Positions 1 to 9,112 of a stretch of DNA of 64,000 nucleotides are shown in pieces (the stretch's first letter is position 1; every line of letters starts with the position of its first letter). The notes beneath the pieces were generated by a model that was not told where the DNA came from, ran no database searches, and saw only the letters and a list, made by a program, of their open reading frames with translations. The position numbers and the translations under genes were made by a program. This stretch comes from WHSW01 sp963729075. Its GTDB lineage: Bacteria > Actinomycetota > Thermoleophilia > Solirubrobacterales > 70-9. The DNA is taken from assembly GCA_963729075.1 (NCBI GenBank), contig CAVSMU010000007.1:124001-188000 (forward strand), written 5' to 3'.

Positions 1-1143
1 GACCAGCGCCACCACGGCGAGGCCACCGAACAGATACGGCCGCCGCCAGAGCAGCTCGCCCCAGCGGGCGGAGCGGGCAGAGCGATGCTCGCCGCTGCGC
101 GCCCAGGGAAGCGACAGGCGGTCGACCCGGGGGCCGAGCTTGGCTAGGACCGCGGGCAGCAGCGTCAGCGTGGCGGCCAGGACGAAGAGGACCGCGACGA
201 TGATCCCCAGGGATGTCGAGCGGAAGGCGGGGCTCGGCACCAGCATCACCGCCGAGAGCGATACGACCACCGTCATTGCCGAGACGAGGACTGCCTTGCC
301 GGCCGTGTCCATCGTCGTGGCCACAGCTTCAACCGGACTGAGCCCCTGGCCGAAATGGGCGCCGCGGAACCTCATCACGATGAAGAGGGCGTAGTCGATA
401 CCCAGCGCAAGGGCGAACATCAGCGCGAAGTTCATCGCCCAGATCGAGATCGGCGAGATCAATGTTCCGAGGAAGAGCAGGCCGGCGGAGGCGATCAGGC
501 CCGTGATGGTCAGCATCAACGGCAGACCCGCGGCCACCAGCGAGCCGAAGGCCAGCACCAGGATCGCCATCGTCAGCGGCCAGGAGATGAACTCGGACTT
601 GAGCATCGCCTCCCGGTTCGCCTGATTGAAGTCCGACCACATGCCTGGCGCGCCGGTCAGGCTGACGGCAACTCCGGGCCGAGCGGCGTCGGCGAGCCTG
701 GTCTTGAGGCGGTCGGCGGCGTCGACCATCGCGTTCGGATCGGCGCCCGCGCCGGCCCGGATCACAGCCGTGTGGCCGCCGGGCGAGATCGAGAGGCCCG
801 CCCGCGGCGGCGCGATCCGGCGCACGGCGGGATCGCGCCGCAGAATCCGCTGCGAACGCGCCACCGTCTCCCGGAACCCGGGCGCGGTCGCCACGAGGTC
901 CCGCGAGTGGACGACCACCTGCAGCGCGTAGCTGCCGGCGCCGGCGAAGTTGCGATCGATTTGCTCGCGGGCCTCGACCGACTGCGAGCCATTCGCCTGC
1001 CAGCCGGCGCCGGAGAGCGCCGTCTCCACGCGCGGGGCGAGGATGCCGAGACCGACGGCGATCAGCGCCCAGGCGATGAACACCCGTCCGCGATGCTCCG
1101 CCGACAGCCGGCCGAGGCGGCCGATCGGACCGAGGGGGCTCAT
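1..1143 (-). CDS. MMPL-family (RND-type) membrane transporter, N-terminal part
   Basis: The gene starts at an ATG at 1143 and runs off the left edge, so about 381 residues are visible. An N-terminal transmembrane segment (FIAWALIAVGLGILAP) is followed by a periplasmic loop with the typical NGSQSVEAREQIDRNF and HTAVIRAG stretches. A block of membrane helices follows, including the family signature ALALGIDYALFIVMRFR. MMPL proteins export lipids or small hydrophobic compounds using the proton gradient; the substrate here cannot be told. The next gene upstream on this strand ends 89 bases away, so the two could share a transcript. Confidence 0.85.
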   Translation of the reverse strand, partial: MSPLGPIGRLGRLSAEHRGRVFIAWALIAVGLGILAPRVETALSGAGWQANGSQSVEAREQIDRNFAGAGSYALQVVVHSRDLVATAPGFRETVARSQRILRRDPAVRRIAPPRAGLSISPGGHTAVIRAGAGADPNAMVDAADRLKTRLADAARPGVAVSLTGAPGMWSDFNQANREAMLKSEFISWPLTMAILVLAFGSLVAAGLPLMLTITGLIASAGLLFLGTLISPISIWAMNFALMFALALGIDYALFIVMRFRGAHFGQGLSPVEAVATTMDTAGKAVLVSAMTVVVSLSAVMLVPSPAFRSTSLGIIVAVLFVLAATLTLLPAVLAKLGPRVDRLSLPWARSGEHRSARSARWGELLWRRPYLFGGLAVVALV

Positions 1144-1231
1144 TGCTCTTGGGTTTGGTGGAAGCAGCACAAAGCGACCGTAGGCCTCGGTCCGAGGCAT
1201 GTCATGAGGCGTTCGCCTCAACTTGGGAGGA

Positions 1232-2770
1232 TCAGTCGACGAGTCCGTGACGCATCGCATAGAGCGACGCCTCGGCACGGGTGGAGACGTCGAGCTTGGC
1301 GTAGATGTGCTCGATGTGGTTGCGCGCGGTCTTCTCGGCGATTGTCAGCTTCTGCGCGACATCGCGGCTCGAGCTCCCGCGAGCGACGAGCAGCAGCACC
1401 TCGAGCTCGCGAGCGGTGAGCCCGGCGGGGCGCGCGCGCTCGCGAGTGCCGGCGCGACGGTGGCCGGCCGCGGTGAGCACGTCCTCGGCCGCGTCGGCGT
1501 CGATCCGCCCGGCGCGAACCTCACCGCGGAGCGTGGCGGCCGCCTGCTCGGGCTCGAGCGCGTCCCGGTGCGGCCGGGCCTCGGTCATCGCGTGGTATGC
1601 GTCCGCCGCAGCGAGGATACGCGCGGAGGGCGAGAGCGCGGATCCCGGCAGCGAGCGGTGATAGCCGGACCCGTCGAGCCGCTCGTGGTGGCAGGCCGCG
1701 ATCGCCCCGAGGCGGGCGAGGGCCTCCGGGCGGGCCAGCATCCGTTCCGCGTAGTAGGGGTGCAGGCGCACACGCTCCCATTCGGCGTCGGTCAGCGGCC
1801 CGGGCTTGTCCCAGATCGTGTTCGGCACCCCGGTCCGACCGATGTCGTGGACGAGCGCCGCCCGGCGCAACTCGGTGACCGCGTCATCGGCAAGCCCCGC
1901 CTCCTGCGCCGCGGCTGCCGCGAGCCGGGCGACACCCCGCGAATGACCCGTGAACCAGGGGGACTTCAAATCGCCGAAGTCGGCGAGCGTCTCGAGGGCC
2001 GTGTCGAGCTGCTCGCCAACCAGCGGCTTGACCAGCCCCGGCTCGGCCGCGATCACCGCGTCCCAGCTCGACTCGTCGGCAAGCCCGTTCAGCAGCTCGG
2101 GGGCGCAGTCGGCAAACGCCTCGACCAGGCGCGGGTCGAACTGGGAGCCGGCTCGATCGCGCACGACCGTGACCGCGCCGTCGACGCCGCCACTGCGGTG
2201 GTGGACCTCGGCGATCGCGGCGATCTGGACCAGCCTGATCGCCAGCGGCAACTCCTCGCCGCGCGCGCCGCCCGGGATCCCCTTGCCGTCCCAGCGCGCG
2301 AAGACGTGCACGAGGGGTTCCTGGACTTCGGGGCCGAGCCCGAGGCGCCGCGCGACCTGGGAGGCGACCTGGCAATGCGCCGTCATCGCCTCGGCGGCGA
2401 CGCGGCCTCGCGTCGCCACCAGCTCGGTCGCCATCCGAGCTCGCCGCAGCGGCGGGCGGCCGGCTCCGACCCGGCCGAGCAGGAAGCCCATCATCGGCAG
2501 GCCGGCGAGATCGACGTCGTGGGCGGCCGCGCGAAACGCGATCTCGTCCCCGAACTGCGCGGCGAGCTCATGGGAATCGGCCGTGCACCCCACCCACGCC
2601 AGCATCGCCGTGTAGTAGACGGCGGCGCGCTCGGCGTCATCGACGCCCACCCGCTCCGCCAGCGCGAGGGCGATCCGGCACTGGCGCAGGACGTGCTCCT
2701 GCGGCATACCGAGCCCGAGATCGATCGCCAACGACAAGGCCGCGATCAGCTCAGCCAGGCGCAGGCGCAT
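1232..2770 (-). CDS. HD-GYP-like domain protein with LuxR-type C-terminal HTH
   Basis: This 512-residue protein has an all-helical N-terminal half of unknown type. Residues about 315-435 form an HD/HD-GYP-like module (LVHDIGRTGVPNTIWDKPG, then ACHHERLDGSGYHRSL, then ILAAADAYHAMTEARPHR). The C-terminus is a LuxR/GerE helix-turn-helix (LTARELEVLLLVARG ... AEKTARNHIEHIYAKL). HD-GYP proteins hydrolyse cyclic dinucleotides and GerE domains bind DNA, so a signal-responsive transcription regulator is likely. The histidine-aspartate pair and the HDIG-like motif are present, but whether it is catalytic is unknown. The ATG start at 2770 lies 17 bases after the neighbouring propeller gene ends, on the same strand. 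Confidence 0.85.
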   Translation of the reverse strand: MRLRLAELIAALSLAIDLGLGMPQEHVLRQCRIALALAERVGVDDAERAAVYYTAMLAWVGCTADSHELAAQFGDEIAFRAAAHDVDLAGLPMMGFLLGRVGAGRPPLRRARMATELVATRGRVAAEAMTAHCQVASQVARRLGLGPEVQEPLVHVFARWDGKGIPGGARGEELPLAIRLVQIAAIAEVHHRSGGVDGAVTVVRDRAGSQFDPRLVEAFADCAPELLNGLADESSWDAVIAAEPGLVKPLVGEQLDTALETLADFGDLKSPWFTGHSRGVARLAAAAAQEAGLADDAVTELRRAALVHDIGRTGVPNTIWDKPGPLTDAEWERVRLHPYYAERMLARPEALARLGAIAACHHERLDGSGYHRSLPGSALSPSARILAAADAYHAMTEARPHRDALEPEQAAATLRGEVRAGRIDADAAEDVLTAAGHRRAGTRERARPAGLTARELEVLLLVARGSSSRDVAQKLTIAEKTARNHIEHIYAKLDVSTRAEASLYAMRHGLVD

Positions 2771-2787
2771 CAGCTGCCCGGCGGGTG

Positions 2788-3972
2788 TTAGTCCGCGCCG
2801 CAGCCCACCAGCTGGCTTATCTCCGTGGCGTCGGCGATCAGCTCCGCGGCTTCGTCGCGGTTCAGCCTGCGCTTGCTCAACGCGTCAACCGAGTTGCTGA
2901 AGGCGCCGAGGCTGCCGCAGGCCGCCGGGCGATTTCCAGCGTCCAGCTTTCGCTGCGCGACGCCGAGCTTGGCCAGCAGGCCGCGCTCGGCGCCCCGCGG
3001 CAGTCCGGCTCCCTGCACGTCGGCGACCAGCTGCGTGATCGTCGGCGGCGGCCCGGGGCCCGGCCCCGGAGACGGCGCGGCGAGGGCGTCGACCGCTATC
3101 CCCGTCGGGGTGGAGAGCGTGTTGATGAAGCGCTGATTGGGGAGCGAACCGTCGAGGTTGGCGCGCCCGATCGCGTAGAACGGGCGCCCGTTCGTCCACC
3201 AGATGTGGGAGCTGTCGACCGCGACCCCCTGGACGGCGCCGGCGAAGATGAAGAACTGATTGGGACTGCTGCCGTCGAGGTTGGCGCGCCCGATCCAGCC
3301 GGAATCGCCGTTGGCCCAGTAGATATGCGCGCCGTCGACCGCCACTCCCTGGGGATTGTCGGCGCCGACGATGAAGGTCTGGGTGGGGTTGCTGCCGTCG
3401 AGGTTGGCCCGCCCGATCGTGTTGATCCCGCTGTTCGCCCAGTAGACGTGTGAGCCGTCGACCGCCACCCCGGCGGCGGGGACCACGGTGTTGATGAAGT
3501 TCTGGGTGGGGGCCGAGCCGTCGATATTGGCGCGCCCGATCCTGTCTCCGTTCGGGCCGCTGTTCGTCCAGTAGACGTGTCCGCTGTCGACCGCCACCCC
3601 TTGGGCGCCGAAGGCGCCGAGGATGAAGCTCTCGCTGGCGCCGGTGCCGTCGAGGTTGGCCCGCCCGATCGAGCTGAAACCGGTGACCCAGTAGATATGG
3701 CCGCTATCGACCGCCATCGCTTGGGGTTCGTCGAGGCCGCTGACGAAGGTCAGGTTTGCGCCGGTGCCGTCGAGGTTGGCCCGCCCGATCGTGTTGATCC
3801 CCTTCTCCGTCCAATAGACGAAGGCATCCGCGCGGCCGACGAGCGCGAGAGCGACAAGGGCGAGCGTCGCGAGCGCGACCGCGGCAGGACGCACGAGCAG
3901 CGACCCCGGGCCCCGCCTACCGGCCACTCCCCCGACAATGCCCGGCGACCCGCCCATAGACCGTGCACCCAC
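2788..3972 (-). CDS. Secreted YWTD/NHL-like beta-propeller protein
   Basis: This protein of about 394 residues has a hydrophobic signal segment (AALATLALVALALVGRADA-type). At least six repeats of about 40 residues follow, each with a V/IYW(T/A)N strand and an IGRANLDG motif, the pattern of extracellular low-density-lipoprotein-receptor-type propellers. The C-terminal 90 residues are a helical, Cys-containing tail (PAACGSLGAF ... SQLVGCGAD). I chose the GTG at 3972 because AGGAGG lies 4 bases upstream; a GTG at 3990 and an ATG at 3957 are alternatives. A close paralogue sits at 60804-62123. Role unknown; probably a cell-surface or secreted binding protein. Confidence 0.8.
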   Translation of the reverse strand: MGARSMGGSPGIVGGVAGRRGPGSLLVRPAAVALATLALVALALVGRADAFVYWTEKGINTIGRANLDGTGANLTFVSGLDEPQAMAVDSGHIYWVTGFSSIGRANLDGTGASESFILGAFGAQGVAVDSGHVYWTNSGPNGDRIGRANIDGSAPTQNFINTVVPAAGVAVDGSHVYWANSGINTIGRANLDGSNPTQTFIVGADNPQGVAVDGAHIYWANGDSGWIGRANLDGSSPNQFFIFAGAVQGVAVDSSHIWWTNGRPFYAIGRANLDGSLPNQRFINTLSTPTGIAVDALAAPSPGPGPGPPPTITQLVADVQGAGLPRGAERGLLAKLGVAQRKLDAGNRPAACGSLGAFSNSVDALSKRRLNRDEAAELIADATEISQLVGCGAD

Positions 3973-4026
3973 GCGACCTCCTGTTCTCACCGTCCAACAC
4001 CTCCCGCGGAATGTTCCAGTCGCGCC

Positions 4027-4054
4027 TCACCCTAGACCAGGATCAGGCGCTGTC
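4027..4054 (-). promoter_or_regulatory. Sigma-70-type promoter for the propeller gene
   Basis: On the minus strand TTGACA (4049-4054) and TAGGGT (4027-4032) are separated by 16 bases. They lie about 55 bases upstream of the propeller start. The paralogue at 60.8 kb has a matching arrangement (TTGACC-16-TAGGCT). Predicted from sequence only. Confidence 0.6.
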
Positions 4055-4111
4055 AATCACCGCCGCGCCCGCCTGAGCCTCGCGCCCCGCGGCCCGCGGC
4101 GGATCGCCGCC

Positions 4112-5273
4112 TCAGCCGGAGGCGATCTCGACGAAGGTCTGCCAGGCGGGCTTCGCTGAGCCGTCGGGGTTGCGAAGCCCCGAGTGCGCACACCAGTCGC
4201 AAAGAAACCGGCTCTCGGGCTGATCGCGCCACGAATACCAGAACACTCCCCGCAGCCCAAGCGCAGCGCTCTTTTGCTCGAGCAGGCTGTAGGCCTTGCC
4301 GAGCATCTCGGCCTGGCCTGAAAGGCCCTTGACGTAGGGCTCGTGTGGCGGTCCCCCCGAGGCCCAGCCGAGCTCGGTGATCCAGAGCCCGATCCGGCGG
4401 TCGCGATGCGCGCGCGCCAGCTCGCGCACCTGGCGAAGCTGGACCATCAGCCCCCTGATGTTGGCCGAGTAGGGATGGATCGCCAGCGAGTCAAAGAAGC
4501 GCTTGATCCCGCGGACCGCATAGAGGCGCTTCATGTAGTCGACGTAGGTCATCACCGCGGGCTTGTTGTTGCCCTGCTTAAGCGACTGCGGCCCCCACAT
4601 GCCGCCGAGCATCACCTCGGCGCCGGGGTCCTCGGACTTGATCGCTTTGCCCGCCGCCTTGACCAGCTTCGCGTAGCGGCCGACCCGCACCTTGGGCTTG
4701 AAGTACTTCGCTGAGTTCTGCTCGTTCCAGATCTGCCAGACGCGGATCGGCGAGGCGACCGTGCACCGACAGGGAGCCTGGGTGCCGAGCGCCGGGTCTG
4801 CGCCCGGCTGCCAGAACTCGCCCCCGGGCCCGTAACGCCTAACCGCCGCGCGCGCGAACTCGGCGAATGCCGCGATCGTCGGCGGCTGGCTCGGGGGGGT
4901 CGCCGAGCAGCCGACGTGGGCGCACTTTAGCCCCTCCTCGGCGCCCACCCACTGCGGGGTGCCATAGAGGAACAAAAGCGGCTGGATGCCGCGGCTGGTC
5001 GTCTCGCGCACGAGCTCGTCAAGCGCCTCCCAGTCGCGGGCTCCGCGCCAGGGCTCGACCTCGCCCCAGGTGGCCATCAGGCGGATGCTCGCAACCCCGC
5101 CGCCGGCCATCAGCTCGAGGTCGGCGCTCGCGGGCAGCTCGCCGTCCTGGGGAACGACGCCCCAGACCGGGGCGGCCAGAGGCCGCGGCGGGGGCGCCGA
5201 GGGTCGCGGCGGCGCAGGCGGCGAGCGCCGCGCAGAGCGCGACCCACCCAGGCTTTCGGTCCGTTGTGAGCAA
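4112..5273 (-). CDS. Secreted glycoside hydrolase, clan GH-A (GH39/GH5-like), apparent frameshift
   Basis: The catalytic domain (from about 5190 to 4112) reads VWGVVPQDGELPASADLELM, then a TIM-barrel-like protein. It carries the paired glutamates expected of clan A glycosidases: IWNEQNSAKYF (acid/base) and WITELGWASGG (nucleophile). Upstream, in another frame, a TTG at 5273 begins a signal peptide (KPGWVALCAALAACAAATLGAPAAA) that ends exactly where the domain begins. One base inserted or lost between about 5160 and 5200 would join them, so I annotate one gene across the shift. Likely an exported xylosidase/glucanase-type enzyme; the substrate cannot be read. Confidence 0.7.
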
Positions 5274-5439
5274 ATCCAGTCCCCCGTCGCCCGAACGACC
5301 GTGGCAGGGTAGCGGGCCGGGGTGGGTGCTCGTCGCAGTCGGGGCCTAGCTCGCTGATAGAGTCGGCGGCATCCGTGGTTGGCAGGCTCGGGTCAGCTTC
5401 GTGCGACCGCGGGCTTGCGATTCGAGCTAGGAGGGAGGC

Positions 5440-6621
5440 ATGCTAGCGGTGGCTTTTCGGCGCGGAAAGCGGGCGCTGGTTGGGACCTCGGCGGTGGTGA
5501 TTTGTTTGGGGGCGGCCGTACCTGCGCTGCTGGGGAATGCGGGGGCGGCCCTCGACAGGGACGAGCTCGCGGCCCGGCTGATGCGGCTCGATCCCGGCGC
5601 GCGGGTTGGCGGTAATACACAGGTGGCCACCGCTGCGCGGGCGCACGTCTCGGGCGCGCAACGTCGGGTGAACTTCATAATCGGGCTCGGCGTCCGCCAG
5701 CGGCTCGTGGGCGGCGCCAGCCACGATCAGATCGGCGCCCGCGGGGGCGCCGGCGCCCGCATCCGGGGCGCCCACGGCCACGACCTCATTCACGGCGGGC
5801 GCGGCCACGACCACATCCACGGCGGGCGTGGCCACGACCACATCCACGGCGGTCCCGGCAACGACCACATCCGCGGCGGCCACCACCATGACCGCATCCA
5901 TGGAGGCGCCGGGCAAGATCGGCTCGAGGGCGGCGGTGGCAACGACCAGCTCATCGACAGGCAGGGCGCCACGGTCGCTGATGGCGGGCCGGGACGAAAC
6001 TACATCGACGTCGCCGACGGCAACCGCGACCGCGTGCTCTGCGCGGACGGCTCCACCAACCGCATCGTCGTTGACCGGGGCGACCGCCTTCACCCCGACT
6101 GTCGCGGGGCGGCCTCGCGCGTCAGCTACCGGCGGCCCTCGAATGGAGCGCCTGCGGCCGACGCCCGGGCGGCCAACGCCACCCAGCCACAACGCGTCAG
6201 CGGCAGCGGCACCAACGACGACCCCTACACGGCGGAGTGCACCGACCCGACGGCCGTCGACTGCGTCACACCCCTCTTCGCAGCGCGGAGCCTCTCCGGG
6301 CTATGGGCAAACGAGTACGTGCCCGCCTACAAATGCCCTTCGTCTCACCCCTGGCTGTACAACGAGCGGTACAACCCCCAGGGCACCGTGCTGCCGCCGG
6401 GCGTCGGGGTCCTGGGGCTGGGGCCGATCGGCATGAACATCACGGGCGTCAAGACGGAGCAGATCGCGGCCTTTGACGCGACCTGGGAGTACACGTACGG
6501 GACCTTGACGGGCGGTCTCAACTCGAGCGCGACGAACTGGACGCTCGGCACGAATTCGTACCAGCTGCAGCTCCACTGCACCAAGGAACCCACCCACGCC
6601 TACAGATGGCAGGTCGGCTGA
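5440..6621 (+). CDS. Secreted His-rich RTX-like repeat protein
   Basis: This 393-residue protein has a basic N-terminus and hydrophobic signal segment (ALVGTSAVVICLGAAVPALL). Residues about 95-185 are nonapeptide repeats of the hemolysin-type calcium-binding class, many in the form GGRGHDHIHGG rather than the usual GGxGxDxLxGG. The C-terminal 190 residues contain six or more cysteines and match no family I can name (CTDPTAVDCVTPLF ... CPSSHPWLYNERY). A purine-rich site, AGGAGGGAGGC, precedes the ATG at 5440. RTX repeats bind calcium in a parallel beta-roll. The added histidines could bind transition metals, which is inference. Confidence 0.8.
   Translation: MLAVAFRRGKRALVGTSAVVICLGAAVPALLGNAGAALDRDELAARLMRLDPGARVGGNTQVATAARAHVSGAQRRVNFIIGLGVRQRLVGGASHDQIGARGGAGARIRGAHGHDLIHGGRGHDHIHGGRGHDHIHGGPGNDHIRGGHHHDRIHGGAGQDRLEGGGGNDQLIDRQGATVADGGPGRNYIDVADGNRDRVLCADGSTNRIVVDRGDRLHPDCRGAASRVSYRRPSNGAPAADARAANATQPQRVSGSGTNDDPYTAECTDPTAVDCVTPLFAARSLSGLWANEYVPAYKCPSSHPWLYNERYNPQGTVLPPGVGVLGLGPIGMNITGVKTEQIAAFDATWEYTYGTLTGGLNSSATNWTLGTNSYQLQLHCTKEPTHAYRWQVG
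5768..5930 (+). repeat. In-gene 27-bp tandem repeats coding for RTX nonapeptides
   Basis: Within the RTX-like gene, a unit of about 27 bases (core CACGACCACATCCACGGCGG) repeats with few changes, coding for HDHIHGG-type turns. Two units are near identical and the flanking ones have diverged, the usual picture of growth by unequal recombination. Confidence 0.7.
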
Positions 6622-6651
6622 GCTCGTCGGTGAGCGCCTCGGCGCCGCCGA

Positions 6652-6999
6652 TCACGGGCAATCCGAATCTGCCGCATCCCACCCGGCGTGCGAGGGCTCG
6701 GGAATCTCCCAGGGCAGGTTCATGACCTCGAACTCACCGGCGATCGCAATCGCGTCGACATATGCGATCTCGGCGCAGCGCAGCTGGTCGGCGGTCACGG
6801 GGCTCGGAGCAGACCTAAATTCCTGCCGCGCGTCGTCGAGAACCTCGCCGGCGACCCGGTAGCGGTTCCACGCCCCTCGCTGGGCACGCTTCGTGGGCCG
6901 TTCACGGACCCAGGCGGAGACTGCGGCGAGCGGGCTCACGCTGGCAAGCGCCGCGCACCGGGCAGCCGCCAGCCTGCGGCCCTCAAGCGCCCGCTGCAA
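6652..6999 (-). CDS. Hypothetical protein, 115 aa
   Basis: An open frame with a plausible soluble composition: RVAGEVLDDARQEFRSAP, then AEIAYVDAIAIAGEFEVMNLPWE. No domain is recognised. The only in-frame start is a TTG at 6999 without a clear ribosome site, and the gene converges on the RTX gene. The alternating charged and hydrophobic C-terminal half looks like protein, but chance cannot be excluded in such GC-rich DNA. Confidence 0.35.
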   Translation of the reverse strand: MQRALEGRRLAAARCAALASVSPLAAVSAWVRERPTKRAQRGAWNRYRVAGEVLDDARQEFRSAPSPVTADQLRCAEIAYVDAIAIAGEFEVMNLPWEIPEPSHAGWDAADSDCP

Positions 7000-7229
7000 C
7001 CGAGATCGGTTGCCTTGATGTCAACTCCCCTCTCCGAGCGCCCAAAGTTCCTCCGAGCACCCGCTTCCTGGTGGTAGCGCCAGCCTAAACCGAGGGATCA
7101 CGGCGCGTCAAGCGCGCCGCCGGCCTTCCGATAACGACTACATCCCAGTGTCCGACGACTTCGATGTCGTCGGGCTGCCGCACGACTGCGATGGCCCGTC
7201 AATCACACGGGCAGCGACCACGTTCCGAG

Positions 7230-8018
7230 TCAGCAGCTTCGCTTGACGTCGTTGCCGCCACCACCGCGACACGTGTCACGGCCGGTGCCGCCGCGCAGCA
7301 GGTCGTTACCGCTGCCACCGCCGAGGCGATCGTCGCCGCCGCCGCCACGCAACTCGTCGTTGTGGGCCTGGCCCTTGAGCCGGTCGTTGCCGCCGAAGCC
7401 GCAGACGAGGTCCTTGCCACCGAGGCCGCGGACCTGATCGTCGCCGCCAAGCGCCGCGATCACGTCGTGCCCGTCGGTGCCCACGATCACATCGTTGCCG
7501 TCCGTGCCGACGATCGTCGCCTCGCTGCCGCCGCACTTGGGGGCTGGCGGGGCCGGTACGACGGTCGTCGTCTCGGTGGCGGTGTTGTTGGCGGGCTGTG
7601 GGTCGGTGTCGGTGTTGGCGCCGGAGACGGTCGCGCTATTGACGAACTCGCCTTCAGCGCGGGGTACGACACGGATCACGACCGAGGCGCTCGCGCCGCT
7701 GCCGAGCGAGCCGAGCGCGCAGCGGACCCGCCGCGAGCCCTGCAGTGCGCAGGTCCCCTGCGAGGTGACGGCGGAGACGAAGTCGTGCCTGTTCGGCAGC
7801 ATGTCCTCGATCTCGACGCCCGAGGCCGCATCGGGGCCGGCGTTCGCCACCGCGAGCGTGTAGGTGAGCTCGGAGCCGACCGTGACCGGGTCGGGCCCGT
7901 CGGACTTGTCGACCGAGAGGTCGGCCGTGGCCGCGAACGCCGTCCCGGGCGTCAGCGCCAAGATGCCGGCCGCGAGCGCCATCAAGCCCAGCGCATCCCA
8001 CATCCGTCCCTGCTTCAT
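7230..8018 (-). CDS. Secreted DUF11 plus RTX calcium-binding protein
   Basis: A signal peptide (ALGLMALAAGILALTPGTAFA) is followed at residues about 30-145 by a DUF11 immunoglobulin-like domain (ADLSVDKSDGPDPVTVGSEL ... NSATVSGANTDTDPQPANNTA). After a proline linker come about ten hemolysin-type nonapeptides (GGDDQVRGLGGKDLVCGFGG ... GGGGNDVKRSC). I chose the ATG at 8018 because GGAGG lies 5 bases upstream; in-frame ATGs at 8036 and 8045 lack this. Likely an exported calcium-binding surface protein. Its RTX units follow the normal GGxGxD pattern, unlike the His-rich protein at 5.4 kb. Confidence 0.85.
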   Translation of the reverse strand: MKQGRMWDALGLMALAAGILALTPGTAFAATADLSVDKSDGPDPVTVGSELTYTLAVANAGPDAASGVEIEDMLPNRHDFVSAVTSQGTCALQGSRRVRCALGSLGSGASASVVIRVVPRAEGEFVNSATVSGANTDTDPQPANNTATETTTVVPAPPAPKCGGSEATIVGTDGNDVIVGTDGHDVIAALGGDDQVRGLGGKDLVCGFGGNDRLKGQAHNDELRGGGGDDRLGGGSGNDLLRGGTGRDTCRGGGGNDVKRSC

Positions 8019-8217
8019 CTCGACCTCCGTTTTCATTCCCCGCATCGGTATCCCCCGGCACTCGCGAGCAGGAACGCGATCGGTGACCAGGTGTCAGGGC
8101 CTACTTCAAGTTGCCGAAAGCCGCGCTGGCAGCGCCGCCGCGATTAGTTTTCCGGCGCGGACCGGTCACAGGCGTCGAGAACCGACGAGTGCAGCCGCGG
8201 CCTGCCGAGGAGGCACG

Positions 8218-8510
8218 ATGAGCAAGCTCAGGTGTCATATCTCGATCTCTCTGGACGGTTTCGTCGCCGACCCGAACCAGAGCGAGGTGAACCCGACGAG
8301 CAGCGAGCGGCTCCATAGTCGAGGAATCGCGCGAGAACTCGGCAGTACCTGGCAGCGGTACTGCTGGACGAACTCGAGCTCCACGTCGTTCCGGTCCTGC
8401 TCGGCGACGGTGCTCGCCTCTTCGACAACCTCGGGGACACGGAAGTGCAGCTCGAGCAGGTCCGGACCGTCGAAGCTCCCGGCGTCACCCACCTCAAGAC
8501 AGGGTGGGGG
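8218..8510 (+). pseudogene. Dihydrofolate-reductase-like (RibD C-domain) gene with internal deletion
   Basis: An AGGAGG site precedes an ATG at 8218 and the typical family N-terminus MSKLRCHISISLDGFVADPN. After about 25 codons the reading becomes random. From about 8351 another frame gives the typical C-terminus QYLAAVLLDELELHVVPVLL, then GDGARLFDNL and EAPGVTHLKTGWG. About 100 central codons of a normal protein of roughly 190 residues are missing and the ends are out of frame. This is a dead copy, not an assembly shift of one base. Confidence 0.75.
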
Positions 8511-8539
8511 CATGAAACGCCGCCTTGTACGATCCGACG

Positions 8540-9103
8540 ATGGTCGCTGAAGCCAGGCTCGAGGAGACCGAGGCGGGGCTCGTGCCGGCGACAGTGGGCT
8601 GGTTCGTGATGAACGCGCGCGACGCGCGTTGGCGCGATCAGCCCGGACGAGGGCACAGCCTGCCGCTCACCGGCGCAGACGAGTACGAGGCCGAGACGTT
8701 CTTCCCGATGCTCGGGATGGCGATCCGGGTCGTGAACCCCGGGGAGCCGACCGACACGTACCACTGGGAGACCGAGCAGGAGGATTTCCTCGTCCTCTCG
8801 GGCGAGGCGCTCCTGATCGTCGAGGGGCAGGAACGCCGACTGAGGCAGTGGGACTTCGTGCACTGCCCACCCGAAACGCGGCACGCGTTCGTCGGCGCGG
8901 GCGATGGGCCTTGCGTGCTGCTGTGCGCGAGTTCGCGACAGTTCCAGAAGGACGGCCCGTGGGGCTACTACTCCGCCGATGAGACCGCCGCCCGCTACAA
9001 CGCGAGCCCGCCCGAGGACACGCAGGACAACGCGCTCGCCTACGCGCGATTTTCGCCGCCGGTGCCCGCCCGCTACCGCGAAGGCTTGCTTCCGAACGCC
9101 TAG
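8540..9103 (+). CDS. Cupin-domain protein
   Basis: A protein of 187 residues. The central part has the two cupin motifs: YHWETEQEDFLVLSGEALLIVEG (motif 1, with His and Glu ligands) and PPETRHAFVGAGDGPCVLL (motif 2, with His). Cupins bind a metal and serve as small-molecule oxygenases, isomerases or sensors; the substrate is unknown. I chose the ATG at 8540 over a TTG at 8525. The gene ends 9 bases before the SRPBCC gene, so the two probably form an operon. Confidence 0.8.
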   Translation: MVAEARLEETEAGLVPATVGWFVMNARDARWRDQPGRGHSLPLTGADEYEAETFFPMLGMAIRVVNPGEPTDTYHWETEQEDFLVLSGEALLIVEGQERRLRQWDFVHCPPETRHAFVGAGDGPCVLLCASSRQFQKDGPWGYYSADETAARYNASPPEDTQDNALAYARFSPPVPARYREGLLPNA

Positions 9104-9112
9104 CGAGAGGTC

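Noticed and set aside
355..2791. Long plus-strand open frames opposite the MMPL and HD/LuxR genes
   Set aside because: Their products are Arg/Gly/Ala-rich with no domains, while the minus strand encodes clear families.
5768..5930. The 27-bp repeats as a CRISPR array
   Set aside because: The units are contiguous, coding, and have no spacers.
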